Origin: Phaeobacter piscinae
GTDB lineage: Bacteria > Pseudomonadota > Alphaproteobacteria > Rhodobacterales > Rhodobacteraceae
Length of the DNA: 64,000 nt
NCBI RefSeq assembly: GCF_002407245.1
Contig: NZ_CP010683.1
Coordinates: 38,010 to 102,009, forward strand
Reading direction: 5' to 3'
A model generated the notes under the pieces. That model was given only the letters and a program-made list of their open reading frames with translations. It had not been told where the DNA came from and did no database searches. A program made the position numbers and the translations under genes. Positions 53,613-61,429 of this stretch are shown one piece after another; the first letter of the stretch is position 1; each line of letters opens with the position of its first letter.

Positions 53613-53726
53613 TTAGGCGGCTCCGTGTGATTTCAGAAAGGCGAGGCCGATCTTGGCGGAGAGACCTCCCTTTCTGATCAGCGCATAGGCTTCACGCTTG
53701 CGCAGATTGATCTGTTCAATGCTCAT
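53613..53726 (-). CDS. 37-residue mini-protein
   Basis: Reads MSIEQINLRKREAYALIRKG, then GLSAKIGLAFLKSHGAA and a stop. It has a very strong ribosome site (GGGAGGGAGGTGAAATC) before the ATG at 53726. It is positively charged and helical by eye. It sits between the DUF3768 and ParB-domain genes in the same direction. Too short to assign. Confidence 0.5.
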   Translation of the reverse strand: MSIEQINLRKREAYALIRKGGLSAKIGLAFLKSHGAA

Positions 53727-53774
53727 GATTTCACCTCCCTCCCGGCGCGGTAGCACCTACGGGCTTTCCCGATT

Positions 53775-54224
53775 TCAGTGTTCGTGAGGCAGGTAGATGG
53801 TGAGCACACGCCGCGTGTCGTCATCGTCAAGCGGATCGTCAGCGGCGGCATCATAAGTTTTGTTGTAGAGGCTGATTGCCCAGAAAACTTCCGTGCCGTT
53901 GACGTGGACAACACCAAACGAGTGATCACCGCTCGGATCGTTCAATTGGCTAAAGTCCGTGAATTCAGCGACTTCCTTGGTCGCAAGGGAAACAAACAGC
54001 ATCCCTTTTTCCTCAACGCCACCGCTGAAAATCACCTGCCCCTCATAGGTCTGATGCCCTTGGAATGGGATTGCAGCGCGGAAAGCATCGTTCGCTTCCG
54101 CGATTGCAGCAGCTTGAATGGACATGTTGACGACGGCACGGGAACCGCAGGCTGAGCAAGAGTCAGGCACCATAGAAGTCAGCGTTTCCGCTGCTCCGCA
54201 CCCGTTGCATTGATATAAAGCCAT
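53775..54224 (-). CDS. DUF3768 protein with N-terminal zinc ribbon
   Basis: A 149-residue protein. The N-terminus has two CxxC pairs (QCNGCGA, SCSACGS). The rest matches DUF3768: IAEANDAFRAAI, TDFSQLNDPSGDHSFGVVHV, EVFWAISLYNKTYDA and RRVLTIYLPHEH. DUF3768 proteins are common on alphaproteobacterial plasmids and have no known function. The zinc-ribbon fusion is unusual to my knowledge. Confidence 0.8.
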   Translation of the reverse strand: MALYQCNGCGAAETLTSMVPDSCSACGSRAVVNMSIQAAAIAEANDAFRAAIPFQGHQTYEGQVIFSGGVEEKGMLFVSLATKEVAEFTDFSQLNDPSGDHSFGVVHVNGTEVFWAISLYNKTYDAAADDPLDDDDTRRVLTIYLPHEH

Positions 54225-54630
54225 AGTTGGCCTCCTAAGTGGTGATGCGGTGGCCGATGTTCGCCCGACCTATCCGCGTTCGCTTCGGTTTGTTCCAATG
54301 GGTCAAGGAAACGACCCATTGGCCCTGACGCCTGCCACCCGCACCCATCCGCGTTTTTCCCCGGAAGGGAGGGGGGGCGACAAAAGAGGTGTGGCGAAGC
54401 TTCAGCTGGTTTCGATCCAGCCGAAAAACGGAAGGTTCGCCCGCTTGCGGGTGAAAGCCGTTTTTCTGCTTGAAGGCAGGAAATTCAAAATGTGATCCGC
54501 GCACGCGCGGATCTCTTCTGCGCCGTTCGGAGCCGGCTGAAGCCTCAGAACAACTCGTCGCCCCCCTGACCGCCGGGGAAAAGCAGCGCAGCAGACCGCC
54601 CATGGCGGGCTGCGATCACGTAAGCAAACA

Positions 54631-54675
54631 TGCCGGGGCAGGGAGGAGCGGGCGCAGCCCGTCGATGCCCTGGCA
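54631..54675. repeat. Hairpin repeat R3, copy 2
   Basis: Core identical to 46661-46681, with an outer stem TGCCGGGGC/GCCCTGGCA (one G-T pair). Confidence 0.65.
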
Positions 54676-54734
54676 CGACCCCTAGTAAATGCAATCCGCG
54701 CGCCCCGCGCGGATTTCTCCTGTCTCTTGCACAA

Positions 54735-54940
54735 GGCGTAGCGAACGACCGTTACCCGAAGGGCGGAGACAGCCTGTCTTGATCGACCATGCGGCCGCGG
54801 CGGCAAGCTGGCTCGGAGAGACAGATTCCGGCGCACTTGGGCCGCAGGGAGAACGGGGCAGGGTGGCTCCGGCCTGGTGCCGCCCGCCGGCGCCAGGCTA
54901 GGGCGCGGTTCCGTGCTTCAGCGCGGAATTTGCCCTACAT
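54735..54940. ncRNA. Structured repeat family R2, copy 2
   Basis: Shares with 47437-47625 the ACCCGAAGGGC segment, ACAGCC, GACCATG, AGCTGGC, ACAGAT and CAGGGAG in the same order. Its stems are GCCTGGTGCCG/CGGCGCCAGGC (54872-54898) and TTCCGTGC-TTCA-GCGCGGAA (54909-54928), closed by GGGC/GCCC. It ends about 180 bases before the DUF3800 start and points the same way. Confidence 0.5.
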
Positions 54941-55120
54941 AAGGTATTGAAGGCACACCCCTCCCACATTATTTTGGAAGAGTCGCGGGGCGTTGGCGCA
55001 GCCCGGTAGCACCACCTTTTAGGGTTGGTTTGCGGCATAGCATGTAACTGAAGGCTGAGATGTAAGGCTTTCGCCAATTTGCTGAGCTTCTGCGAGCCAG
55101 CGCCCTAACAAGGACTGAAG

Positions 55121-55840
55121 ATGTCACCGAACGATGCCTTGCAGGTGGAAGAGGATGAACACGCTGCCCCTCTGCCCACACTTTACATTTTTCTTGATGA
55201 AGGTGGAAACTTTGACTTCTCACCGAAAGGTTCGAAGTTTTTCACCCTAACCTGTGTCAGCTTGTACCGACCTTTCACCCTGCACACAGACTTGGACACG
55301 TACAAATATGATCTGATTGAACACCGGATTAAACCGCGTCTGGAGATGGAGTATTTCCATTGTGCTGAAGACAATCGTTTCGTGCGTAGCAAGGTTTTTT
55401 CCAAGTTGTCAGGTTCAGTCCCGCATGAATCTGTCGACTCCGTGATTGTTGAAAAACGCAAGACCGGGCCGGCCCTTCAGGCACCTGAAAAGTTTTACCC
55501 AAAGATGTTGGGCTATCTTGTACGGTACGCTGTTGAGAAGGCAGCTCACGGTGTAGGTGAAGTTGTCGTCATTACCGACAGCATCCCTGTTGCGAAAAAG
55601 CGAAAGGCAATTGAGAAGGCTGTAAAGACAACTTTGGCCGCCATGCTACCGAAGGGTACGCCCTACCGGATCATGCACCACGCTTCACGCGCACATTATG
55701 GCCTCCAGATAGCGGACTACTTCAACTGGGCGATCTTTCGTAAATGGGAAAACGGTGACACGGCCGCACACACAACCGTAGCCAAGCAAGTCCGAAGTGA
55801 ATTTGACATCTTCAGGACAGGCACACGGTTCTACTACTGA
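55121..55840 (+). CDS. DUF3800 protein
   Basis: A 239-residue protein of the DUF3800 family, which has an RNase H-like fold. It opens with LYIFLDEGGNFDFS, the usual FxDESG-type first motif, and ends with GLQIADYFNWAIFRKW, the second conserved Asp motif. The first motif is DEGG instead of DESG. The family occurs in plasmids and phages and several structured RNA motifs have been described next to such genes. Function unknown; nuclease activity is suspected from the fold. It stands alone after a hairpin-rich leader. Confidence 0.85.
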   Translation: MSPNDALQVEEDEHAAPLPTLYIFLDEGGNFDFSPKGSKFFTLTCVSLYRPFTLHTDLDTYKYDLIEHRIKPRLEMEYFHCAEDNRFVRSKVFSKLSGSVPHESVDSVIVEKRKTGPALQAPEKFYPKMLGYLVRYAVEKAAHGVGEVVVITDSIPVAKKRKAIEKAVKTTLAAMLPKGTPYRIMHHASRAHYGLQIADYFNWAIFRKWENGDTAAHTTVAKQVRSEFDIFRTGTRFYY

Positions 55841-55963
55841 GGAATTCGACCCCTCCGACTACCGGTGTGGAGAACCCCTTGGGTTCTTATCATCGGAGGG
55901 GAACCTTTGCAGCGAACATAGACACTGTGTCGTAAATTTCAACCTAATACCCAGGCTGGCCCC

Positions 55964-56260
55964 TCAGTGACCTAGGCCAATGTTTGGAATTTCCGGCTCC
56001 TGTGGCAGGGTCTGCGGAGCTGGGACATCATTTGCCGATAACCATTCCCGAATGGTCATCCACTTGTCCTGGTGTGAGGGGGGCCATCTCCATTGAAGAA
56101 GTTCCCCGGCCTTCCGTTCCAACTCCGGAAACCACTGGATCTTGAGTCGCAGCTTGTGCTTCTTTGCCCATGTTCGGAACATTGGTAGCCAGTCCGCCTC
56201 GCCACTGGCCTCCAGGGATGTTTTCAAATCGTGCGGGATGGTAAAAGGCCATTCTTTCAT
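55964..56260 (-). CDS. Hypothetical protein, 98 residues
   Basis: Starts MKEWPFTIPHDLKTSLEASG; Trp-rich (WPFT, WLPMFRTW, WFPEL, WRWPPS). No family recognised. The upstream region (56340-56450) is hairpin-rich. Confidence 0.5.
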   Translation of the reverse strand: MKEWPFTIPHDLKTSLEASGEADWLPMFRTWAKKHKLRLKIQWFPELERKAGELLQWRWPPSHQDKWMTIREWLSANDVPAPQTLPQEPEIPNIGLGH

Positions 56261-56339
56261 GGGTTCGGTGTTACAACCGTCTTCATATGGTAATCAACAC
56301 AGCAATTAGCGAGCCTACAAAGGTTCGCCCGCGCTCGAC

Positions 56340-56450
56340 AGAGCGCAGAAACCCCACGTGTAGCCGAAGGCTGCATTGCGGCCGCCGAGCGGCCCCAGCG
56401 GAGCGCCAGTCCGGTTGAAATCGGGTGCTAACCCGGGTTCAACCGGACAC
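56340..56450. other. Hairpin cluster upstream of the 98-residue gene
   Basis: AGCC-GAA-GGCT (56362-56372), GGCCGC-CGA-GCGGCC (56380-56394) and GTCCGGTTGAA/TTCAACCGGAC (56409-56448) with an inner CGGGT/ACCCG. The GAA-loop hairpin resembles those in families R1 and R2, but the rest does not align. Confidence 0.5.
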
Positions 56451-56470
56451 CAGAACCTAGCTTGCAAACA

Positions 56471-56495
56471 GAAAACCCCGCTACAGCGAGGTTTC
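56471..56495 (-). terminator. Terminator of the DUF3560-methylase operon
   Basis: On the minus strand AAACCTCGCT-GT-AGCGGGGTTTT, one mismatch, followed by CTG. It lies about 30 bases after the methylase stop. Confidence 0.7.
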
Positions 56496-56525
56496 CGTTT
56501 GAAGTTAGGTCAACGCCGGAAATAA

Positions 56526-57131
56526 CTAATCCCTTCGGATCCTGACAAGCTTCGTGTGCACCTTGGCGGTTACGAACGTATCCACGGGCAGGCGTTCCAA
56601 CTCTTCGGCCTCGTCATGTTCAAAGGTGACCGGCACCAGTGCAACCAGCGTTGCAGGTTCCTGATGACCACCCCGGCCCAGCAGTGACAATGCTGCCTTT
56701 ACGTGAGCCCGCACAGTCTTGAACGGCGGGTTCATGATGACCCTGGGGAATGCGGTGCTCCCCTTCATCTCCTCGGCGTATTCCAGAAAGCACCGGTTGA
56801 TTGTTGGGCCAAGGTAGCGAAGGCGGCCGGCAAGGGTGCTGTGCCGCTCAACCATGGTCAATTCGCACGTACTGTGCCCGGATGCGATCAGCGCGCGGAC
56901 TAGCTGGCCGGTGCCTGCGCTTGGCTCCAATGTCAGATAGTCGCCTTGCGGCCCGAGATATTCGACCATGCGCCGCGCCACATCGTCGGGGGTGACATGG
57001 CATTCCGTGAACTTGTCCACGGCGATCACTTCCGGCGCCTCGATGCGCTCCAAAGCAGGAGCGGCCCGGCGTGCCCTGACCGGTATGGTCAAGGGCTTTT
57101 GGGGGCGTGTGTAGATGCTCGGCCGGTTCAC
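56526..57131 (-). CDS. N6-adenine-type DNA methyltransferase (orphan)
   Basis: A 201-residue methyltransferase: HVTPDDVARRMVEYL, SAM motif LEPSAGTGQLVRAL, and the catalytic NPPF in RVIMNPPFKTVRAHV. No restriction partner is nearby. Plasmid orphan methylases can protect against host restriction or mark DNA for replication timing. It overlaps the next upstream gene by ATGA, as does that gene with DUF3560. Confidence 0.85.
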   Translation of the reverse strand: MNRPSIYTRPQKPLTIPVRARRAAPALERIEAPEVIAVDKFTECHVTPDDVARRMVEYLGPQGDYLTLEPSAGTGQLVRALIASGHSTCELTMVERHSTLAGRLRYLGPTINRCFLEYAEEMKGSTAFPRVIMNPPFKTVRAHVKAALSLLGRGGHQEPATLVALVPVTFEHDEAEELERLPVDTFVTAKVHTKLVRIRRD

Positions 57132-57346
57132 GATGTCACTCCTTTGGCATCAATGTTTCCTGTGATAGCCAGGCAATCCGCAGCCAACGCCCTGCTGTAT
57201 CCTAACGTGCTGAATGGTTCTTCATTTTCGCCGCCCGGGGTTGCCCGCGCCTGAGCGCGGGGCATGTGCAGAAATTGAGAGGGAACAGGGGCGAAATAGT
57301 TTTCTGTCAGGTGTTCCCGCGCGATTTCGAAACGGCTGCTACTCAT
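57128..57346 (-). CDS. Hypothetical protein, 72 residues, between methylase and DUF3560
   Basis: Starts MSSSRFEIAREHLTENYFAP. No family recognised. ATGA overlaps with both neighbours show a three-gene coupled operon. Confidence 0.6.
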   Translation of the reverse strand: MSSSRFEIAREHLTENYFAPVPSQFLHMPRAQARATPGGENEEPFSTLGYSRALAADCLAITGNIDAKGVTS

Positions 57347-58695
57347 TGGGCCGCCTCCATGTTCTGCAAGCAGGACGGGACCGCGTGTTGCTTTTGATCA
57401 GTGATCAGGATGCAAACGCGCGGCGCCAGATAGTACGCGCCTTTATGGTGGGGGTCGGATGCTGTGCGTACCCGAAATTCTCCGCAAGCGGATTCGATTG
57501 TCCACTTGCCGTCCCGGATAGCCGCATATTCCGCCTTGCTCAGTTCAACCTGCTTCAACACTTCGGTTTTTTCGGCGTAGCTGTAGACCGCACGGTTTTT
57601 CACAGTGATCTCGCCGCCAGGTGCCTTGAAGTTCAGAACAGGCGGCTTTGCTGGCTTCTTTGCTGGCGGGACATATCCGCAAGACTGCATCAGGTCGCGC
57701 CATTCATCGCCGGAAAGCTCAACCGTGCTGCCAAGGGCAATATGGGCGGGCAGGGGCGCCGAGCATTCAACCGAGAACAAGTCCTCATCCACCTTTGCCC
57801 CTTTGGGTTTGTCGGCGCCATGCTCCCGCACGAACATTTGCAGCAGCGTCGGGGTGATTTCGCCTTCAAAGCGCGGCACCTCGCCCAGCATTTCGCGCTC
57901 ATAGGCCAGGCGGTTAAGCGTGTGTGTGATCCAGCGGGAAAGGTTGTTGCTTTCAATGATCGAGCGCGCACCGGCCATAGCCTTCTCCCGTGCCTCATTC
58001 GGGGTGATCTCGCCGCGGTCCACTGAAGACCACAGACTGAAAGAGTGCATATCGCTACGGCCAAGGAACAGCTTGATTTGTTCCTGCGTGGTTATCTTCT
58101 CGCACAGATCCAGCGCCTTGTGCGCGGTGTTCAGGTTGCGCTGCAGGTCGCGCAGTTCGGCCAAAAGGGTTTTGATCCGACGCGCGCGCACTTTCGGGTC
58201 GTTCTTACGGTTGGCGTGACGCTCCACGCCCTCGGCCCGATACTGCCAGTAACCGATAGCATCATGAGCCTTTGCCGCCTTGCTCAAGGCATTGTCCATG
58301 CGCTCTTTGTCCTTGCGCGCTTTGCGCTCGGAGTGGTGGCCGATCAGGATAGGCTGGCCAAATTCGAAACGCTGGGAAATGTCCCGGGCGGCACGGGTGA
58401 AGGCGCTAGCCTGGGCAGCACGTTTCGCCGCGATCTCGTCCAGCCGGTCGGCCTTCATCTGCGCGCGCTCTGCAAGGGTGGTTCCCTCCGGCTCGATCTC
58501 GCCCGCCAGCTCCAAAGCCAAATCTTCACGCTTGCAGGACCACTTTGGGGCTACAAACAGCTCTTGTTTCGGTGCCCATTTGAAGCCGGCGGCCTTCACC
58601 CGCTCATATGTTTCCTCGTCCAAACGGTCAGAGGTATACAGCCGGATTTTGTTGTCTTCGGGGGAGTAAGTCGCGGTGATAGTCAAATCGGTCAT
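57343..58695 (-). CDS. DUF3560 protein
   Basis: A 450-residue plasmid protein of the DUF3560 family: an N-terminal KIRLYTSDRLDEETYERVKA segment with GFKWAPKQELFVAPKW, then FGQPILIGHHSERKARKDKE, a hallmark of the family, and a C-terminal part with VLKQVELSKAEYAAIRDGKW. Its function is unknown; it travels with plasmid methylases and ParB-domain proteins. It is the first gene of the operon, about 110-310 bases from an R1 repeat. Confidence 0.85.
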   Translation of the reverse strand: MTDLTITATYSPEDNKIRLYTSDRLDEETYERVKAAGFKWAPKQELFVAPKWSCKREDLALELAGEIEPEGTTLAERAQMKADRLDEIAAKRAAQASAFTRAARDISQRFEFGQPILIGHHSERKARKDKERMDNALSKAAKAHDAIGYWQYRAEGVERHANRKNDPKVRARRIKTLLAELRDLQRNLNTAHKALDLCEKITTQEQIKLFLGRSDMHSFSLWSSVDRGEITPNEAREKAMAGARSIIESNNLSRWITHTLNRLAYEREMLGEVPRFEGEITPTLLQMFVREHGADKPKGAKVDEDLFSVECSAPLPAHIALGSTVELSGDEWRDLMQSCGYVPPAKKPAKPPVLNFKAPGGEITVKNRAVYSYAEKTEVLKQVELSKAEYAAIRDGKWTIESACGEFRVRTASDPHHKGAYYLAPRVCILITDQKQHAVPSCLQNMEAAQ

Positions 58696-58802
58696 GGGTC
58701 TTTTCTTCCGTGGTGAAGCGGCGGGGCTTGCTGCCTTCTTTCCGCCGATAGTCTGCTACGTTTGTTCTGACTTCCTTTCCGGAAAATCAGGGCTGATTTG
58801 CA

Positions 58803-59007
58803 GGTTCAGTCGGCGAAGCCGCCTGTTCCTGCTGATCTGCCACGTGGCGAACGCGGGAGGGGGCGAGGCAATGCTATTCGACAGGGTTGGTGCGGCCCGC
58901 AGGCGCAGCCGAGGACACGGCCCTGTCTAATAGGATTGCCCGAGGGGGAGGGCAGCGCCCTCACCCTGACGGCCAGGGGCGTTTGGCTTGTCCAAATCCC
59001 GCTGGCC
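58803..59007. ncRNA. Hairpin-rich repeat family R1, copy 3
   Basis: Contains CGGC-GAA-GCCG (58811-58821), the shared segment CGTGGCGAACG near 58842 (as at about 46439), GAGGGC-AGC-GCCCTC (58948-58962), and GGCCAG-GGG-cg-TTTGG, loop CTTGT, CCAAA-t-CCC-g-CTGGCC (58971-59007). Relative to copy 1 the inner stem changed C-G to T-A on both sides. It lies upstream of the DUF3560 gene. Confidence 0.55.
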
Positions 59008-59301
59008 CAACAAAAAAGGTAGCCCGCACCTACGCGGATGACCGACTTACCAACGGGCAAAGTTATCCAGCCGCCCAGATCTTCGAACTTGCGAGAAATC
59101 TGAGGTGGCCGAAGCAGCGTCTAAGGCGAAGACGCTAGAATCTGAGGTCTGACGCTGTGGGGAATTTTGTCCGTTTCCCGAGTGCGGTAGTGACATGCAG
59201 ATGCAATCAAGGGTTGATCACAATTGCATAAGTACTCTATCTGGCCTCTGGCTGCACGAAGCGGCCACTAATTCAATAATACACGCGGGTTTGGATCGCA
59301 G

Positions 59302-60402
59302 ATGAAATCGAACTTTTTCAAGACTACAACACTGGCGGCCAGTGCATTCACCATTTCTGCCTCAATGGTATCGGCAGGCGGCATCGAGCGCCGCGCCGAT
59401 CCATCACAAATCCTGTTTCAAAAGGGCAAGAACTACCTCGAATTCTCGGCTGCTACTGTGCACCCTACAGTTTCCGGCGACCCTCTGCCGGGGGTACCAG
59501 CTGGCTCTACAGGGAACATTACAAACAATTATGAATCCTACGCGTTCGGCTATAAGCGGGAAGTAAACGACCGTTTTTCCTTTGCCTTTGTCGTTGACGA
59601 ACCGATCGGGGCCTCTCTGACCTACACTAGCCCTACCGCCTTCTTGGCCGGATCGAGTGCGGAGGTGTCCTCTATCGCTTACACTGGTCTGGTAAAATAC
59701 CAGGTCAACGACCGCTTTAGCGTTTATGGAGGCCTCCGCGTCGTTGGCGTTGATGGCGATATTACCGTTATCTCACCGTTGACCGTATCCAGCCCATACA
59801 ACCTAAACGTCAGCAAAGACTACCAGGTCGGCTATCTTGCAGGCATCGCCTATGAGATCCCTGACATCGCAATGCGCATCGCCGCGACCTACGAATCCAG
59901 AACTGAGCACGAGTTCAGCGACAACACCGGAACGCCTTTCCAGGTGGAAATTCCCAAATCATTTACGCTGCACGCCCAATCTGGCATCGCAAAAGATACT
60001 TTGCTGTTTGGCTCAGTGAGGTGGCGCGAGTGGACAAAGTTCAGGGTCCAGCCTAGCGACTTTTTGACTCTAGTGCCGGGGGTTGGTGTCGTGAACGTGC
60101 CCATTGCAGGCGGCACCAGTGATATATGGACATACGAAATGGGTATCGGTCACACGTTCAACGACAACTGGAGCGGCGCGGCCACCATCGGCTACGAAAA
60201 GGATACTGGCGACATTGTAGGCAACTTTTCTGGCACCGATGGCTATGTAAGTTATGGCCTTGCTGTTTCCTATGAAACCGAGGGTTGGAAGGTGACTACC
60301 GGCATCCGATACACAGACATCGGCAGTGCGGATTCCGCGATTACTTCGTTCACTGATAACGACGCATTCTCAGCGGGTGTGAAGGTCAGCTATAGCTTCT
60401 AA
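59302..60402 (+). CDS. FadL/OmpP1-family outer membrane protein
   Basis: A 366-residue beta-barrel with a signal peptide (about 1-25, ending SMVSAGG). It starts GGIERRADPSQILFQKGKNY, has amphipathic beta strands throughout and ends with VKVSYSF, whose terminal Phe is the outer-membrane sorting signal. FadL-type channels take up long-chain fatty acids and other hydrophobic molecules. It is convergent with a hydrolase gene, so uptake and cleavage of a lipid or lactone may be linked. Confidence 0.9.
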   Translation: MKSNFFKTTTLAASAFTISASMVSAGGIERRADPSQILFQKGKNYLEFSAATVHPTVSGDPLPGVPAGSTGNITNNYESYAFGYKREVNDRFSFAFVVDEPIGASLTYTSPTAFLAGSSAEVSSIAYTGLVKYQVNDRFSVYGGLRVVGVDGDITVISPLTVSSPYNLNVSKDYQVGYLAGIAYEIPDIAMRIAATYESRTEHEFSDNTGTPFQVEIPKSFTLHAQSGIAKDTLLFGSVRWREWTKFRVQPSDFLTLVPGVGVVNVPIAGGTSDIWTYEMGIGHTFNDNWSGAATIGYEKDTGDIVGNFSGTDGYVSYGLAVSYETEGWKVTTGIRYTDIGSADSAITSFTDNDAFSAGVKVSYSF

Positions 60403-60424
60403 GGCCCTCTGAAAATATCGCGCT

Positions 60425-60469
60425 GTAGCCGTTCAGTGAGCCGTTTGTTCAGGCTCAACGAGCGGCTAC
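60425..60469. terminator. Nested inverted repeat between convergent genes
   Basis: GTAGCCG/CGGCTAC (60425-60431, 60463-60469) encloses TGAGCC/GGCTCA (60437-60442, 60452-60457). It overlaps the hydrolase stop codon. Probably a bidirectional terminator, though without T-runs. Confidence 0.5.
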
Positions 60470-61417
60470 GGCGGGTTGATTGCTTCCCGTTGTGAACAGC
60501 TTTGCGATTTCGGTCGTGACTCGTTCTCTAATCTGGGGAACTTCAGAAAAGACATCGTGTTTAGCGTTTTCTATCAGATCCAACCGTCCACTAGGCCACT
60601 TACCCATTCGATCGTGTATCGCTGGAAGGTCAACAACAACATCCTGATCACCGCAGAAGGTGAGACAGGGGATCTTTGGGGATGGAAGCTTTGACACAGC
60701 CCTTGTCTCATTCAGCGTTTGAAACAACCATCCCAAACTTGGCCCGCCAATCTGGTGTTCTTTCAGCAAGGTAGCCTGGTTGATGAAGTACTGGTACATT
60801 TCAGGGTCGTTTGTGAGCCTGTTGTCTGCAAAGGCTGTGCTAAGCACATAGCTCTTCCCATCGGTGCCGGGCGCGTAAACATGTCCCTTACCAATTGCTT
60901 GAGCTGCCCAGGACAAGGGCCAGGCTGCAGCCCGCTTGACCGCAGGAAGATTGATGTTCCACATCGGGCCGGTAAATGCACAGGCTGACACTGGTAGACC
61001 TTCCGCTATCGCTCTGAGGCCAATGCAGGCACCTAAAGAGTGCCCGATCAAATACCATGGTTTTGGCAAGTCCAGATCTTGCGCTGCCTTGGTCATCGCT
61101 GCGACATCTTTGTGGAAATCTGAGAACCGAACCACATGGCCCGCCATCGGGTCGTCGGCCGCTCTGTCAGCAAGCCCTTGACCACGCCAATCAATCACCA
61201 GAGCTGTGTAACCGAGCTTCTGCAAATCCGAGACCGTGCGGCCATATTTCTCGATATACTCGGATCGTCCTGGAAACACGAGGATGGTGCCCTTCTGAGC
61301 ATCCTTTCCCTTCCACAAACCGACACGAAGGCGCGTTCCATCGTCTGCTTGTATCCAATAGGCTACCCCATCTTTGGGGGCTTCGGCTATCTCATGTTCG
61401 AGGGGGGCTGGCAGCAT
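60455..61417 (-). CDS. Alpha/beta hydrolase (lysophospholipase/lactonase-like)
   Basis: A 320-residue alpha/beta hydrolase of the PldB/monoacylglycerol-lipase type. It has VFPGRSEYIEKYGRTVSDLQ, VIDWRGQGLADR, nucleophile elbow LIGHSLGACIGL, acid in FCGDQDVVVD and His in NAKHDVFSE. No signal peptide, so it is cytoplasmic. It lies 12 bases after the membrane-protein gene, so the two are an operon. The pair resembles the RcgR/RcgA pair described from rhizobial conjugative plasmids, where RcgR is a presumed quorum-lactone hydrolase; this match is from memory. Confidence 0.85.
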   Translation of the reverse strand: MLPAPLEHEIAEAPKDGVAYWIQADDGTRLRVGLWKGKDAQKGTILVFPGRSEYIEKYGRTVSDLQKLGYTALVIDWRGQGLADRAADDPMAGHVVRFSDFHKDVAAMTKAAQDLDLPKPWYLIGHSLGACIGLRAIAEGLPVSACAFTGPMWNINLPAVKRAAAWPLSWAAQAIGKGHVYAPGTDGKSYVLSTAFADNRLTNDPEMYQYFINQATLLKEHQIGGPSLGWLFQTLNETRAVSKLPSPKIPCLTFCGDQDVVVDLPAIHDRMGKWPSGRLDLIENAKHDVFSEVPQIRERVTTEIAKLFTTGSNQPAVAAR

Positions 61418-61429
61418 TGGTCAACTCTT

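Larger units (their letters stand above)
54225..55120. other. Hairpin-rich non-coding region between DUF3768 and DUF3800 genes
   Basis: About 900 bases without a credible gene. Stems include CCAATGGGTC/GACCCATTGG (54295-54322), GATCCGCG/CGCGGATC (54494-54513), R3 copy 2 (54631-54675), ATCCGCGCG-CCC-CGCGCGGAT (about 54693-54713) and R2 copy 2 (54735-54940). It lies upstream of both divergent genes and may express RNA. Confidence 0.55.
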
